A stretch of DNA of 64,000 bases. Origin: Elysia chlorotica (taxonomy: Eukaryota; Mollusca; Gastropoda; Plakobranchidae). Below the pieces are notes generated by a model. That model was not told the origin of the DNA. It ran no database searches and was given only the letters and a program-made list of their open reading frames with translations. The DNA lies in contig RQTK01000181.1 in the NCBI GenBank assembly GCA_003991915.1, positions 397,003 through 461,002 on the forward strand, given 5' to 3'. Made by a program: the position numbers and the translations under genes. Shown here in pieces: positions 50,316-63,017 of this stretch. Within the stretch, counting starts at the first letter, position 1, and each line of letters begins with the position of its first letter.

Positions 50316-51724
50316 TAGACAGACAGAGGAAAATACAGAGTATTTCGGGAATAAGCTCTAAGTGTCATGCCAGTTTTTCTACTACTAGATATAACATTAC
50401 AAGAGATCACAATGTACATAATCATAATAGAAATAGAAGAATTTTTTAATTTATATCACGTTGCCTTATTAAGAGTGTGCCAGTGACGTCGATGCACATT
50501 AGTATTTTCTCCAAATTCTGAGAGAGAGGAAAAACATAAAAAATAATCACAAACAGGGTAAACCAGGTACGAGTTGGAACCTGGAATTTTTTTTAATGCT
50601 TTTTTTGTTTGTTGTTTATTTTTTCTTCAATTGTGCGTAATGCACGTTAAGATGTTGAAAAAATTAATACTCGATCATTTTTAGAACCCGAGATAACTCG
50701 TTTTGTTTGAAAATGAAAATGGGCAGTTGCATGACTGTATAGTCCTGTTTTATGTTAAGAGAGCTCTATAGCTACTTGCGTTTGATTCATCCTGATTGAT
50801 TCACACACACACAGTCATGTATTATCCTTTATTATCTGATGGTGATAAAGAGACAGAGCATAGGAAAATCCTCGTTATTTAAATTGCCATTATCTTTATT
50901 AATGAATTTGTTGTAATAATTGCCATCTGCCACTGATTATGAAGAATCTTAAGAGTGGCATCGAAGATGAAGTTTAATGCACGAGTTAATCTTAAATTCC
51001 AGTTCATAGCTTCTTAAAAGTGAGTACGAAACTCAAGCTTTTATCCTTTGCGAAGCAAATTGAAAAATTTGAGAAAGAGATGCATCAGGGTCCTCATGAC
51101 GGCTTCCCTGGTTAACATGAAGATAACATTAGGAATATGAACAATCAAAGCATCCCGATACCTCAGCAAGACCGATGTGTCGTTAAAGAAGCCATCACGG
51201 GGATTAGAAAGATCTTTTCTTTCCTTTTCAATAAAGAAAATGCCTAAAATTCGGAATAAGATGTTCTTTTTCAGGTCGTGCTGCCCTGACCTAGCCATAA
51301 TAGCTTTTAAAGATGAAATACACAATGTTTGCAGGCAAGCTCGTATTAATTTGTCAGACCAGCGTCGCTGGATTGGAGGGAGGAGGAAAAAAAGACATGA
51401 AATTTAAAAAGAGTGAAGACTTACGGTTATCATAAGAAAGAAAAAGTCTGAGAAAAGACGGTTAGTAATAAACCTCTGGCGATGTGTAAAGTTATATAGT
51501 TTTCTTTTCCTTTCGTTTTTTTTTTTTTAATTTTTACTTTCTTTTACTCCGTTTTTATAAGGAGAGTGAGGCAAAAAAAAGTTGAAGGAAAAAGAAGAAG
51601 AAGAAGAAGAACACACCTGAATTTTGCCCACTTCAAAGTTCAAGCCCGTGTTGTGGGCGTTTGTTGTGTGCAAGCCGCCACCGAGGTCAAGTTAGCCCAG
51701 GCATGCAAGGTTGTCGCCACACAC

Positions 51725-51727
<3 letters not shown>

Positions 51728-51797
<70 letters not shown>

Positions 51798-52537
51798 CAA
51801 AAGGCACATTATTAACTCTCTATAACTTCGAACTGTACCTATTCTTCTGTATCCTCCCCTCCCTCGTTGTCCTCCTCCTCGTCATCGTTCTTCTTCTTCT
51901 TCTTCTTCTTCTTCTTCTTCTTCTTCTTCTTCTTCTTCTTCTTCTTCTTCTTCTTCTTCTTCNNNNNNNNNNNNNNNNNNNNNNNNNNNNNNNNNNNNNN
52001 NNNNNNNNNNNNNNNNNNNNNNNNNNNNNNNNNNNNNNNNNNNNNNNNNNNNNNNNNNNNNNNNNNNNNNNNNNNNNNNNNNNNNNNNNNNNNNNNNNNN
52101 NNNNNNNNNNNNNNNNNNNNNNNNNNNNNNNNNNNNNNNNNNNNNNNNNNNNNNNNNNNNNNNNNNNNNNNNNNNNNNNNNNNNNNNNNNNNNNNNNNNN
52201 NNNNNNNNNNNNNNNNNNNNNNNNNNNNNNNNNNNNNNNNNNNNNNNNNNNNNNNNNNNNNNNNNNNNNNNNNNNNNNNNNNNNNNNNNNNNNNNNNNNN
52301 NNNNNNNNNNNNNNNNNNNNNNNNNNNNNNNNNNNNNNNNNNNNNNNNNNNNNNNNNNNNNNNNNNNNNNNNNNNNNNNNNNNNNNNNNNNNNNNNNNNN
52401 NNNNNNNNNNNNNNNNNNNNNNNNNNNNNNNNNNNNNNNNNNNNNNNNNNNNNNNNNNNNNNNNNNNNNNNNNNNNNNNNNNNNNNNNNNNNNNNNNNNN
52501 NNNNNNNNNNNNNNNNNNNNNNNNNNNNNNNNNNNNN
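51728..52537. repeat. (GA)n, (TTC)n and assembly gap
   Basis: A GA tract at 51728-51798 is followed by TTC triplets at 51886-51962. The triplets run straight into 575 unknown bases (51963-52537). The gap is probably a microsatellite collapse, and intron length here is approximate. Confidence 0.96.
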
Positions 52538-52718
52538 CATGTACCCTGTAGCCATACGCTAATTTAAATAGACTGTTTCTCCGCTTTTGTTTTTAGTATT
52601 GACAAAGCCATTAATAAAGGCGAAACGTTTTCATGTATTTTCTCTATAATTTCTAGTTGTGTTTGATTTATTGTGTCCCTCAGTTGCTAAGAAGTGCGTA
52701 TTCTTCTATTTATTATCA

Positions 52719-52865
<147 letters not shown>

Positions 52866-52925
52866 AAGCTGTATAAGTAGCCGTTGGGTGGTAGTAACTC
52901 TACACAATCATTTTGATGAATTTTA

Positions 52926-53363
<438 letters not shown>

Positions 53364-53383
53364 TTAAGTAAAAAATGTCTTCT

Positions 53384-53390
53384 CTTTATA
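53384..53390 (-). promoter_or_regulatory. TATA-like box upstream of RUNX
   Basis: TATAAAG on the minus strand, about 117-123 bases before the RUNX ATG. A start site ~30 bases on would give a 5'UTR of about 90 bases and fits the exon start. Inference from position only. Confidence 0.4.
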
Positions 53391-53870
53391 AGACAGTTTC
53401 ATATAATTGAAAACTGAATGCTAAGATTGCGTGGATATTTAAGTTTCCAAAACCACGCAGAAAACACGGCAAACAGAACTTGGAGTGGAAGAAGAGCGAA
53501 AATAATGGAAATGAAGATGAATGAAATTGGCGTACACCGACAAGGCGACAACCACAGTGCACTCCAGGGTCGGGATAGGCTACCGCGAACCAAAACCAGC
53601 ACTGACGCTTTGTGGGCTTGTGGCTCAGTCAGCGGCCACAACGGGCGAGCAAGCGGTTGCGATCTGTGCGGTTTGCTCTCTCTTTCTCTTCTCCACTTCC
53701 TCGGGTTTTTTTCTTCTTCTTTTCCCCGGAAAGTTGGTTTACCGGTACAGTACCCACGACTTTCTGCGTCGCAGCGCTAAAACTCCCAGCCACTCCTACT
53801 CCTCATAACTTTCGGCTGACTCAACCTCTGGCTCTGAGGCTCTGATTCCTACGCGAGGCAACGATTTCGC
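53391..53870 (-). promoter_or_regulatory. CpG-containing RUNX upstream region with RUNX-type sites
   Basis: This is clearly the most GC- and CpG-rich intergenic stretch near the gene. It contains AACCACA (53550-53556) and TGCGGT (53667-53672), both matching the RUNX recognition sequence. Overlapping plus-strand open frames (53418-53845) are probably a result of GC content. The location and base composition suit a proximal promoter. Confidence 0.45.
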
Positions 53871-54470
53871 GTGTTTCTCTTTCAAGGTTATAACTTATAC
53901 ACAGCATGTTTCATGAAAACAAAGATAACCTGATTTCTACTGTTTAAGCATTTGTGTGGCGTTTCTTTGCTGAAACCAATGTGTTATTTATAAAATCCAA
54001 GCTAGGATTATCTGGTTATCATAATGAAAATACTAAATGTATGTAGGTTTCTCGGAGTACGTGTATTACTATTATAATTGCATGGTAGACTGCGGCAAAG
54101 TGAACCGGGGGGTTATGTGAGATGATCAGACAAAAACAAAAGAAATGTGCGTCTATGGCATATTATAATTATTCTCTTTACATTATATGCTTTTTTTCAG
54201 CTTAAGATGTGTTTGTTATGCTTGTATTATCATCCTCTCTACCAGTCTTTTTTTTTTACCCCCTCCCCTCTTTCTTTTTTGTTCTTAAAAAAGGGGGGAG
54301 GGGGCGGGTAAGTTGGAAACCCCCATATTGGTGTAGATGTTTTTTCAAAGCAGTTGAAATGGGTTCAGCTAACTTAGTTAACAAATAAGATTTATAAGCT
54401 TAGTACCAGGGCTGGGGTTGGCTGAGCAGGGTGGGAGAAAAAAAATATTATAGTCCCTGGGAGTGGGATG
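53871..54470. other. Intergenic, no gene seen
   Basis: AT-rich, with T- and G-rich homopolymer patches near 54250-54310. Nothing else is evident. Confidence 0.6.
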
Positions 54471-55812
54471 TTTGTAAAATTCTTGAATTCATTCAAAATT
54501 TTCAGATTGGTACCGAGAAATTGATGACGTTAAAACAGTTAAAAATGGCGAAGTTTAGAAACCATTGCTGAAATCTCTGATGGAAGTTTGAACAGGGGCA
54601 GCCAAAATTTCGATGAAAAAATTCCTGGGTTGAGGAAAAATATACATGTAGTATCGTTATGTCAATAAAGGGGGTGGGGGAGAGGAAGCAATGAGATCGT
54701 GCAGCACCACAGAGTACAGACATAGATCTGGGCTTTTTTAAAAATATAATATAAACTGTGTTGGACCATAGCCGTCTAGAAGGATATGGTTCGAACCGGG
54801 TCTTACCAAGCTACCTTTAGATATATATATATATATAAAATAAATGAATGTGAAGTTTCAAAACTGCAACACTGCACGTTTTGACTAAGAATAACCAATA
54901 ATTCCTTTTTATTTAATTAGTAAGATAATGTTATGGAATAGGGTTAATTTTTGCATGTTATTTAGCTCTCCGTTGAATCACACGCTTCACGCCTTGTTCT
55001 CTGATGGTTGGATTGGTGTCTCTTTTTGTCTTTGTCTCTAAGCGTAATCTGAGTTAATCATAATGTGACACAGGCGGAGACAGAAGTCACAGAAATTCTG
55101 ATATCCCCACAACCCCCGCCCCACATTCTGTCGCTGTGTGGCAGCACAACATAGGTTTGTAAAATTCTTGAATTCATTCAAAATTTTCAGATTGGTACCG
55201 AGAAATTCATGACGTTTAAACAGTTAAAAATGGCCATTTTTAGGAACTCGTGCTGAAATATCTGATTGAAGTTTGAACAGGGCAGCCAAAATTTCGATGA
55301 AAAAATTGCTGGATAGAGGAAAAAATATGTAGGCCTATCGTTATGCCAATAAAGGGGATGTAGGAGAGGAAGCAATGAGATCGGGCAGCACCACAGACAT
55401 AGATTTATGCTTTATTCTTTTATAAACAGTGTTCGACCATAGCCGTCTAAAAGGACAGGGTTCGAACTGGGTCTTACCAAGCTACCTTTAGATATGTATA
55501 AAATAAATGAATGTGAAGTTTCAAAAACTGCAAGTTTTGACAAAGAATGACCAATATTTCAATGTTTTATGTTATTTAGCTCTCCGTTGAATAAGGATGA
55601 CCAATATTTCAATGTTTTATGTTATTTAGCTCTCCGTTGAATCGCACGCTTCACGCCTTGTTCTCTGGTGGTTGGATTGGTGTCTCTTTGTGTCTTTGTC
55701 TCTAAGCTTAATTTGAGCTAATCATAATGTGACTGGCGGAGACAGAAGTCACAGAAATTCTGATATCCCCACAACCCCCGCCCCACATTCTGTCGCTGTG
55801 TGGCAGCACAAC
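54471..55812 (+). repeat. Tandem duplication of a ~670-bp unit
   Basis: Units 54471-55150 and 55156-55812 both start TTTGTAAAATTCTTGAATTC and end TGTCGCTGTGTGGCAGCACA plus AC. Internal differences are moderate. Each unit contains a SINE body piece (about 55057-55150 and 55728-55812). Unit 2 has an extra 50-bp internal tandem duplication (55548-55597, 55598-55642). Short minus-strand frames at the same place in both units match no family I know. Confidence 0.9.
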
Positions 55813-56329
55813 ATTCCACACAATCTTGCACTACGATGTGGTAAAAGTTATGGGGTGCGGACACACACAAGCGACACGCAGTAGGCCTAATGTCAGTCCT
55901 GGCGTAGCATAACAACTTTGTGTCGCAGTGTCGCTGTCGCCCACATTCAACATAAAGTTATGAATGGAGAGGTCACGAGACACCAAGTAGCCTACCACCG
56001 CACTGGTAAAGCACACATGACACAACTCAAGGACACGCGAGCTGCTGCAAGGCTTTTGCTGACGGCTCATTCATAAAGACATTAACACGCTGTGTTTTTC
56101 CTCTCTTATCACTTTTCCGATTATTTTTTCAGTGCAATCGTGTCCTCTTACCACACAAGTTATTTTACTATTTAGTCTATTTCAGATAGGTTATTTCATG
56201 GTTTTGTTGTTTTCTTGTTGCGTGCGTGTGTATTACTATATATTAGCCTTTAATTATTATGTAACTCCTACGTGGGGTAGCAGAACTTGGTCGATCATAA
56301 TTATAATCATGCACATGTGCCTCTTAACA
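55813..56329. other. Intergenic, no gene seen
   Basis: Minus-strand open frames at 55718-56070 overlap the duplication edge and have no recognisable motif. Confidence 0.5.
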
Positions 56330-56455
56330 GTGTACTGACACCAACCAAACCAGTAGGAAAAAAACAACAAACGCGGTCGCCGCTGCGGGCTCTAACCACG
56401 AACCTCCTTTGTCGGAAGCAGATGCGCCAACCTCAGCGCTACCGCACCCTCTCAC
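56330..56455 (-). repeat. SINE head, reverse orientation
   Basis: Read on +, GTGTACTGACACCAACCAAA, then CCAGTAGG and GGGCTCTAACCACGAACCTC, CGGAAGCAGATG: the complement of the SINE head and link. Confidence 0.75.
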
Positions 56456-56667
56456 AGAGCTTATATATCCCTTATATTTTTGTCACCCCCCCCCCCTCCC
56501 ACTCCCCCCTCTATTATCTCATTGTGTTTTCCTCTTCTCTTTACGTCAGTTCAGTTGTGTTAAGTGATACCGGGCGCGGGACAAGTCCGTACTTCGATTT
56601 TTTCCCAAATAGTATGTGTTAGTACTGACACGTCTATTCTCTCTCCCCTCTAATTTAAGAAAGGGGA

Positions 56668-56935
56668 GGCGAACTGGCTCAAGTGGTAGAGCGTTGGTCT
56701 CCCGATCGGGTGGACCGCGATTCAAATCCCACAATTGGTCAAAAATGTACTTGTCGATTTCGTCCTCTACTGCTTGGGTCGGTGTCAGCATTATGTGACC
56801 GACTGAGACGGTAGACCAAGTCTCCCCATCATGTCACGTGTGTGGCAGCACATAAAATTGTCAGACGTCAGTCCTGGGGTCCGCACTCAAAATAGCACAT
56901 ATAGAGCTGACGCTTGACTTTAAGCAACATAACGA
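56668..56935 (+). repeat. SINE copy with the clearest pol III boxes
   Basis: Head GGCGAACTGGCTCAAGTGGT (A-box TGGCTCAAGTGG) and GCGATTCAAATCCCAC (B-box GATTCAAATCC), then TGCTTGGGTCGGTGTCAGC, TGTGTGGCAGCACATAAAAT, GTCAGACGTCAGTCCTGGGG and a diverged tail. The tRNA-like part does not close an acceptor stem, so it is a SINE head and not a tRNA gene. Confidence 0.85.
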
Positions 56936-57114
56936 GACAGCACTGCGTCTCTCATTAAAAGAAAAGAAGAAAAAAACTAAACATCGAACACAACAACAAC
57001 AACGTAAAAACCCTAAACTGCACACACTAGAGTTGAGTGAGTGTTTCGACCAGCATCATACGCCACATGCGAAAACCTGCACTACCAGTACCATCAATAC
57101 TGTAAAGATAATAC

Positions 57115-57472
57115 AAGACGAGGTGACCCAATGGTAGTGCGTCGGTTTTAGAAATTAGATCAGTGTTGTAAGATTGGTCCCCAATCAGCCAATTTTCTTT
57201 GATAAAAAGTTAAAAAAACTAAACTGTATGCTTCTTAAAAATGAGAAGCAGCAATTTGAGTTTAAGTAATATAATTATTACTATCTGCCTCCAACATTCT
57301 GCGGTTTTCTTTTCTGTACTTTCTCTTTTCAGTCCCTTTGGCTTTTTACACATAAACTTTTATCAGCCATAGAAGTGAAAGTTTTTTCATTTTATTTCAG
57401 TTGACGCCATAATCCTTCTTTTATTGGTTGTGCCTTCTTCATAAAAAATCTAAGTCAATTAGAGCAACTGTG

Positions 57473-57559
<87 letters not shown>

Positions 57560-57940
57560 AAAGACGAGGTGATCCAATGGTAGTGCGCCGGTTTTAGAAA
57601 TTAGATCAGTGTTGTGAGATTGGTCCCCAATCAGCCAATTTTCTTTGATAAAAAGTTTAAAAATTAAACTGCATGCTTCTTAAAAATGAGAAGCAGACAT
57701 TAATGTTTAAGATATATATTACACATTATATCTATCTGCCTCCAACATTCTGAGGTTTGCTTTTCTGTATTTTTCTCTTTTCAGTCCCTTTGGCTTTTTA
57801 CACAATGACTTTTATCAGTCATAGAAGTGAAAGTTTTTTCCATTTTATTTCAATTGACAGACTTAGATCTAACTGCCATAATCGTTCTTTTATTGGTTGT
57901 GCCTTCTTCATAAAAATCTAAGTCAATTAGAGCAACTGTG

Positions 57941-57942
<2 letters not shown>
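57115..57942 (+). repeat. Duplicated ~360-bp unit, each copy ending in a triplet microsatellite
   Basis: Unit A 57115-57473 and unit B 57561-57942 start AAGACGAGGTGA and share GGTAGTGCG, GGTTTTAGAAATTAGATCAG and CCCCAATCAGCC. Both end AAGTCAATTAGAGCAACTGT. Unit A is followed by (GTT)n (57470-57560) and unit B by (ATT)n (57942-57980). The start is tRNA-like, and the tail plus microsatellite looks like a SINE-type element distinct from the main family. Confidence 0.85.
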
Positions 57943-57981
<39 letters not shown>

Positions 57982-58080
57982 GGTCTAGTCAAACCTTATA
58001 CAAAATACAACATATAATTTTCTTCACAAGCAGCGGAGATAAAACCCGTAGCTCTTCTCATCACAGAGCGCCCCTGCCCC

Positions 58081-58082
<2 letters not shown>

Positions 58083-58171
<89 letters not shown>
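58083..58171. repeat. (GA)n microsatellite
   Basis: Pure AG dinucleotide run. Confidence 0.98.
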
Positions 58172-58172
<1 letters not shown>

Positions 58173-58636
58173 TTTCGAGTCAATACAAATCTTCAGAAGT
58201 GATAAACGGATGTCTTCCAACAACTCAGAGTAGTGGTGGGCGACATAAAAAAATTAAGTTGTTGATTGAATAAGTCAAGTCACGCTTACTTCTCATTGGG
58301 TGCCTACCCTCTCTCTCATATAGTAACACCTGCTGTCCATCTATGATTTTCATTCAGGGGCAGGCCTTACTTATATAGGGAGGGGTTAAGGTCAGTCTGC
58401 TAACATCTCCCTGACTGATAAAGAGATGGCCGCATACAAATTTCTCTGATCTTCGTACATGGCTTTAGATCGTGTGTACGGATTCACAGGTTCCTGTATG
58501 TTCATCTGTGCGCTCCAGTCAGTATTAGATGACTATAGAAACAATTATCACGTTGACCAAGCTAAAAATGACAGTTCACCTTGATAAATAGTTTTAAAAA
58601 ATTTATATCTGGCTCTTTTAAAACAGGTTCTTCACT

Positions 58637-58879
58637 TTGTGTGAGATCAAGAGCAGGTTGGTAGCGAAGTACATTAAAGGGGTAGCGGGTTCGAAGACAA
58701 AGTGGGCTTGTAAGCGGAGAGTTCTTAGACGGAGACCACTGTATCAGCTAGTTAGTAATTTACTAAGTAACGAAACATCAAGAGAAGGAGATATGAAAGG
58801 GTGGAACAGCTACAACAATTTCTTCGTGCAAACAAAAAAGTCTAATGGGCTTTTTACTTCGTCAAAAGATTTATTATGA
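58637..58879 (+). other. Uncharacterised 80-codon frame near a poly(A) signal
   Basis: A plus-strand frame starts MCEIKSRLVAKYIKGVAGSK and is Lys/Arg-rich. AATAAA lies about 30 bases after its stop (near 58908), and a weak acceptor AAAACAG sits just upstream (58626). It could be the last exon of an unseen gene, but no family resemblance or upstream partner exon was found. Confidence 0.15.
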
Positions 58880-61800
58880 TTTGAATAATATTGTTTTGTC
58901 ACCTTGTAATAAAGACAAGTAAAACCAATGTTTAGAGATGTCAGAATTTTTTAAGGAAGAAACAATGTGTGAAAGAAAAAATTTGTCTATTTGTCTGTCT
59001 GTAGTTATTATTTCTAGGAGGGAAAAAAACACATTCTAGTTGCATAATATATATTCAAATTGCAACAATTAAATATTTTAATATAAAATATTTACAACAT
59101 ATAAATTAATTAAAATCTTTATCATTAAAACAATTGAAAAATAAAAACAAATACTTCTCACAGCATGATTTAAAACAAAATTAAGTCTGAATATGTTTTT
59201 GCTATATACATTTGACATGGTTAAAAGATACATAATGGTAAATTGTGTAAACATTACATTGAATAAAATATTTTTAAAAATTCCTTGATCAAGGTCATAC
59301 TATTTTTAAAAAATCAACATACTTACCAAATCAAGCGGCTTTATGCCTTAAAAAAAAAAACAACAACACCAAAGCACTTAAGGTAAATCAACATAAGTAT
59401 TTCAACTCTCATAAATACAAGATGAGATTAAAAAAAAAAAAAAAGCTACTTTATTAAACCCTTTTAGGGAGATTAAAACTGACATGCCCATCTACACCAC
59501 AGGGAGGCGCGGTTGCCATGGGATAGAACATCGGTTTCCGACACATGAGGTTCGTGGTTTGAGCCCTGGCGATTTCACCTCCTACTGGTTGGGTCAGTGT
59601 CAGTTTAATGTGACCGGTTGAGACAGGAGTCAGGGTATCCCCTCCTTGTCTCGTGTGAGGCAGCACATAAAATCGTCAGACATCAGTCTTGGAGCCCGTC
59701 AACAATATAGCCTATGAAGTGTTGACTCAACCCATCTACACCACAAACAGGAATGAGCCACCTGTTTGGTGATTTAGGTAACTAAACTCAGGGACAGATG
59801 TCAATGGAACAGTTTTGGCTTTTCAATGCTAGCAAGTCTAATTAAACATTTATATGTGTAAGTTAATCGCTTATTAATTGGTTTAATTTCAACGACTGAC
59901 ATTACACAAATGCTTATTACTCTTAGGGGACAAAAACTTTATCCTTTTCTATATGATTACAATGTATCCATCTTTAATATAACAAAATATGGTGAACATC
60001 AAAAAGAGGAACTGTAAGGCTTCTCCTGAAAAGTAACACGTAAAGTTTCTAAGTCTGTCAATTGGTTCTAAATCAGCGTTTCTTTTGCCATTTTACAATT
60101 TTGGTAGTATTCAAAGTGCAAACTTGTTCAAGTCATGGAAGAAACAAAAAAATACAAAGGTAGGGGGGAAAATGCATTCAGTCTAAGGACTATTCTCTGA
60201 GTGTATTATGGAATGTACTGTCTTCAATTTAGACTAAGAAAATGTACAACTTGCTTAAGAATACGGGTAAAAAAGCAACATTTATCTATTTCTACCCTGA
60301 TTTTAAATATTTGTGTGCATTCCCAGTCGATTGCCAACAACAGTCTTTGAAAACTTAGCCTGATGAAGCAACAAAACGCAATGCAGAGGAGGAAATAACA
60401 TAGTATTAGAACAAATATATATATAAAAAAAAGAAAGTCTTTAATAATAAGGGGAAAAATCGATCAACACCTCAGCAGCACAAATTTGGGAACAATACAT
60501 ATAAAAATAAATAACACAACAACAAAATTCCCACAAAACATAAAGTATATATAAAAAACCACAATAGACATACAACAATTTCCCATGAATATTTGCATAA
60601 AGACACATCTTTATAATGAGAGAAAATTAGGATCCTCAAGCATTTAAGAGTTAAATGATAAATGAATCTTGAGTCTAAATTTTACTTCAAAGACATTACT
60701 ACTTGATTATTGATTATTTCCGTACAATATATGAACTCAATCTTCATCACTCTAAACAATGAACAAAAGACCAGTTCAAGACCATGTTAAAAATTGTAGA
60801 ACAGTAGGGGAAGACATAGTTGGTGTGAAAATAGTGTTAAAGAGATGTAAAAGAGTAAATTGATGCAGAACCATTCTTAAAAAGTAGACTTGTTAGGATG
60901 CGCGGAGAGTTTATAAAAATGTACCATCCTAATAAGCAATAGCTTGAAGCTGTTTAGAAAATTTTGTTTTAAAATGATTAAAAAGCCTCGACTTTCCAAA
61001 GATGACTTGCCTTCTTTACCTTACTACGATAAAATTGGTTCGCAGGCCTCTATGCAAAATGTAAAACAATGGTAGCTCAAACAAAGTTTTAGCCTGATCT
61101 CTCTGTGAAAAAACACAACATTAAAAACACCTCAGAAATGCGAACAATCTGAGGCACTTCAGCTTAGAGCAATGTCTGTCCAGTGACAAGGCTTGGAACT
61201 TACATATTTAAATATAATGTGCAAAGTAACAAGAGTGTGTAGTATAAAGTAAGGTAAACCCATAAAAAAAAACAATATATCATCAGCTCTTGAGCAGAAT
61301 TTCTTTTCTCCACTCACATGACAATAATAGACTGATCAAAGTTATAACAAACATAAACTTTGCAGGGTATCAGAGTGCCACACAGGCATATTTATGATAA
61401 GCCAAACAGTAACCATTATGAAAACTTCTTTAGAATATTACAAGGCAAGTAAGAACCAGCTTATTAATTTAAAAATTTACTTGCAACAAAGACTCTCACT
61501 ATCTTCTGCAAGTTCTTCTATCTGGTTGTCTCAATAAAGCTTCTTTTTTTTTCATATATAAAGACTTGAAATAAATTTCCATCCATATATACATTTCCTA
61601 GCTGGTATTGCAACTGTTCACTTTTAATTAGCAAAGACTATTAAATCTTTGTATTTATAATAAAGCTAGAAATCATGGTTATTGCACACCCACACACTAT
61701 TTTAATAATTAACACTTTATACTATTTACTCACACTATGCTTTAAAATTGGTGAGCCTTGCATCACAATGGCCAGCCAGCACAAGATCAGAAACATAGGC

Positions 61801-62925
61801 CTATTCGATAACGAAAAATAAAATCCTTCCATTTCACAATCGCAAGCCCTAGATTAAATACTTGCTGGAGCAGCCTATTGTCTTAAATGAGAGCCAATTT
61901 AGATCTTGACAAGCTAGGCATCAAAATAAATTGAGAAAAAAGAAAATGATATTCTAAACATCCAACCATTAACCTTTTTATGGGGTCTTAGCTTAAAAGA
62001 TACACATTAAATCCTGATTTTAACACCAAGACAGCTGACTTTTCCACACTAACCCTGAAAACTTTTAATGTGATTACTCCAAGCTTGATAACTTCTATTG
62101 CACTGTTATATACATATATTACTAAAAATATGCCTTGCTCATTATGATAATAATTTTAAATACCTTTGTACTAAATACTTTGATTTCTTTACAAATGTTT
62201 TAGATCTGTGCAATCATGCATGCCCATTCCTTTCAAAAACATTATCAAACACAATCCAATTTCTAATCTTGGGAGCAAAATCATTATTCTTACTGTCAAT
62301 AAATCAGTATGAGTACCTAAGACGATTGGGCTGATCTTTCAACACCTAATTGTATCAAAACAGTGCACATAAATAAGTGCTGGATATATTTATTAACAGA
62401 TATTAACTTGCTGTAGCTTTACTGTCTGTTCAGTTTGTATGGAAGAAGGGCTAAAATATGAAGTATCTCCATGGATTAGAACTACCCTTGGACACATGAT
62501 TCTTATCAAAAACTTAATCAAAAGGTAGCAATGAGATTGAAAGAAAAAAAAACAGTACTTCTTATGTGAGGCAAGGCAGAAGCATTCACTTTCATTATAA
62601 ATTCAATGCCATAGAGAAGGAAAAGATGAAGAAACAGTTCTATGAATAAAGAGATAAATATGAAAATCTGCCTGCCGAGATGAAATTGAGTCAAAATTTT
62701 TGCAAATGAAAACCCAACCCATCCATCAACCATTCAAATCTATTATGAGTTATCTTCACTTACATCACATAAAACCAATCTCGCCCAACAATTTTTAACA
62801 AAAACTATGAAGAAATATTATGCCTGGTTGTTGGCATCCTTGGGCCTTTTTTCGTGTCCTACATCTTTGACTGCCATCACTGGTAGTAGTGAACCACAGT
62901 GGCTTGTATAATTTATTGGCTGGGG
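58880..62925 (-). other. Long gene-free stretch, possible GRAF 3'UTR
   Basis: Very AT-rich sequence with one SINE insertion and no domain-bearing frame. Its even composition up to the GRAF stop suggests that much of it may be 3'UTR. However, minus-strand AATAAA signals occur as early as 62917-62912, so the transcript end cannot be placed. Confidence 0.3.
59498..59730 (+). repeat. SINE copy
   Basis: Head GGGAGGCGCGGTTGCCATGG, B-box-like GTGGTTTGAGCCC, CTACTGGTTGGGTCAGTGTC, a body with GTGAGGCAGCACATAAAATC, GTCAGACATCAGTCTTGGAG and GTCAACAATATAGCC. Confidence 0.88.
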
Positions 62926-63017
62926 TCAGTCAATAAATTCAACATGATTCATTGGTATGATGCCTGTTTTCCCATTCAGTGTTCCTTGGAGCCAACCTTC
63001 TTCTGGTGTTGGCCTCA
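62926..63017 (-). CDS. GRAF-type RhoGAP, last exon with C-terminal half of the SH3 domain
   Basis: 92-bp terminal exon after TTTTTGTAG. It completes a Val codon and reads RPTPEEGWLQGTLNGKTGII followed by PMNHVEFID and a TGA at 62928-62926. This matches the end of the C-terminal SH3 domain of GRAF proteins (ARHGAP26/10/42: GWLEGTLNGKTGLIPENYVEFL at the very C-terminus). The match includes the GW, the NGKTG turn and the P-x-N-x-V strand, as well as the position of the stop directly after. GRAF proteins are BAR-PH-RhoGAP-SH3 membrane-remodelling GTPase activators, and the SH3 binds dynamin and FAK in vertebrates. The rest of the gene lies right of the window on the same strand. A different SH3 protein is possible but less likely. 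Confidence 0.82.

Noticed and set aside
51566-52567. 333-codon open frame
   Set aside because: Most of it is assembly gap, and the rest is GA and TTC microsatellite.
53418-53845. Three overlapping plus-strand frames upstream of RUNX
   Set aside because: Simultaneous openness in all three frames reflects the GC-rich promoter-like composition. No motif is recognised.
56668-56740. Possible tRNA gene
   Set aside because: A- and B-box-like sequences are present, but the acceptor stem does not close, and the sequence continues into the SINE body seen in other copies.
62098-62334. 78-codon plus-strand frame near GRAF
   Set aside because: AT-rich, no recognisable motif, and antisense to the probable GRAF 3'UTR.
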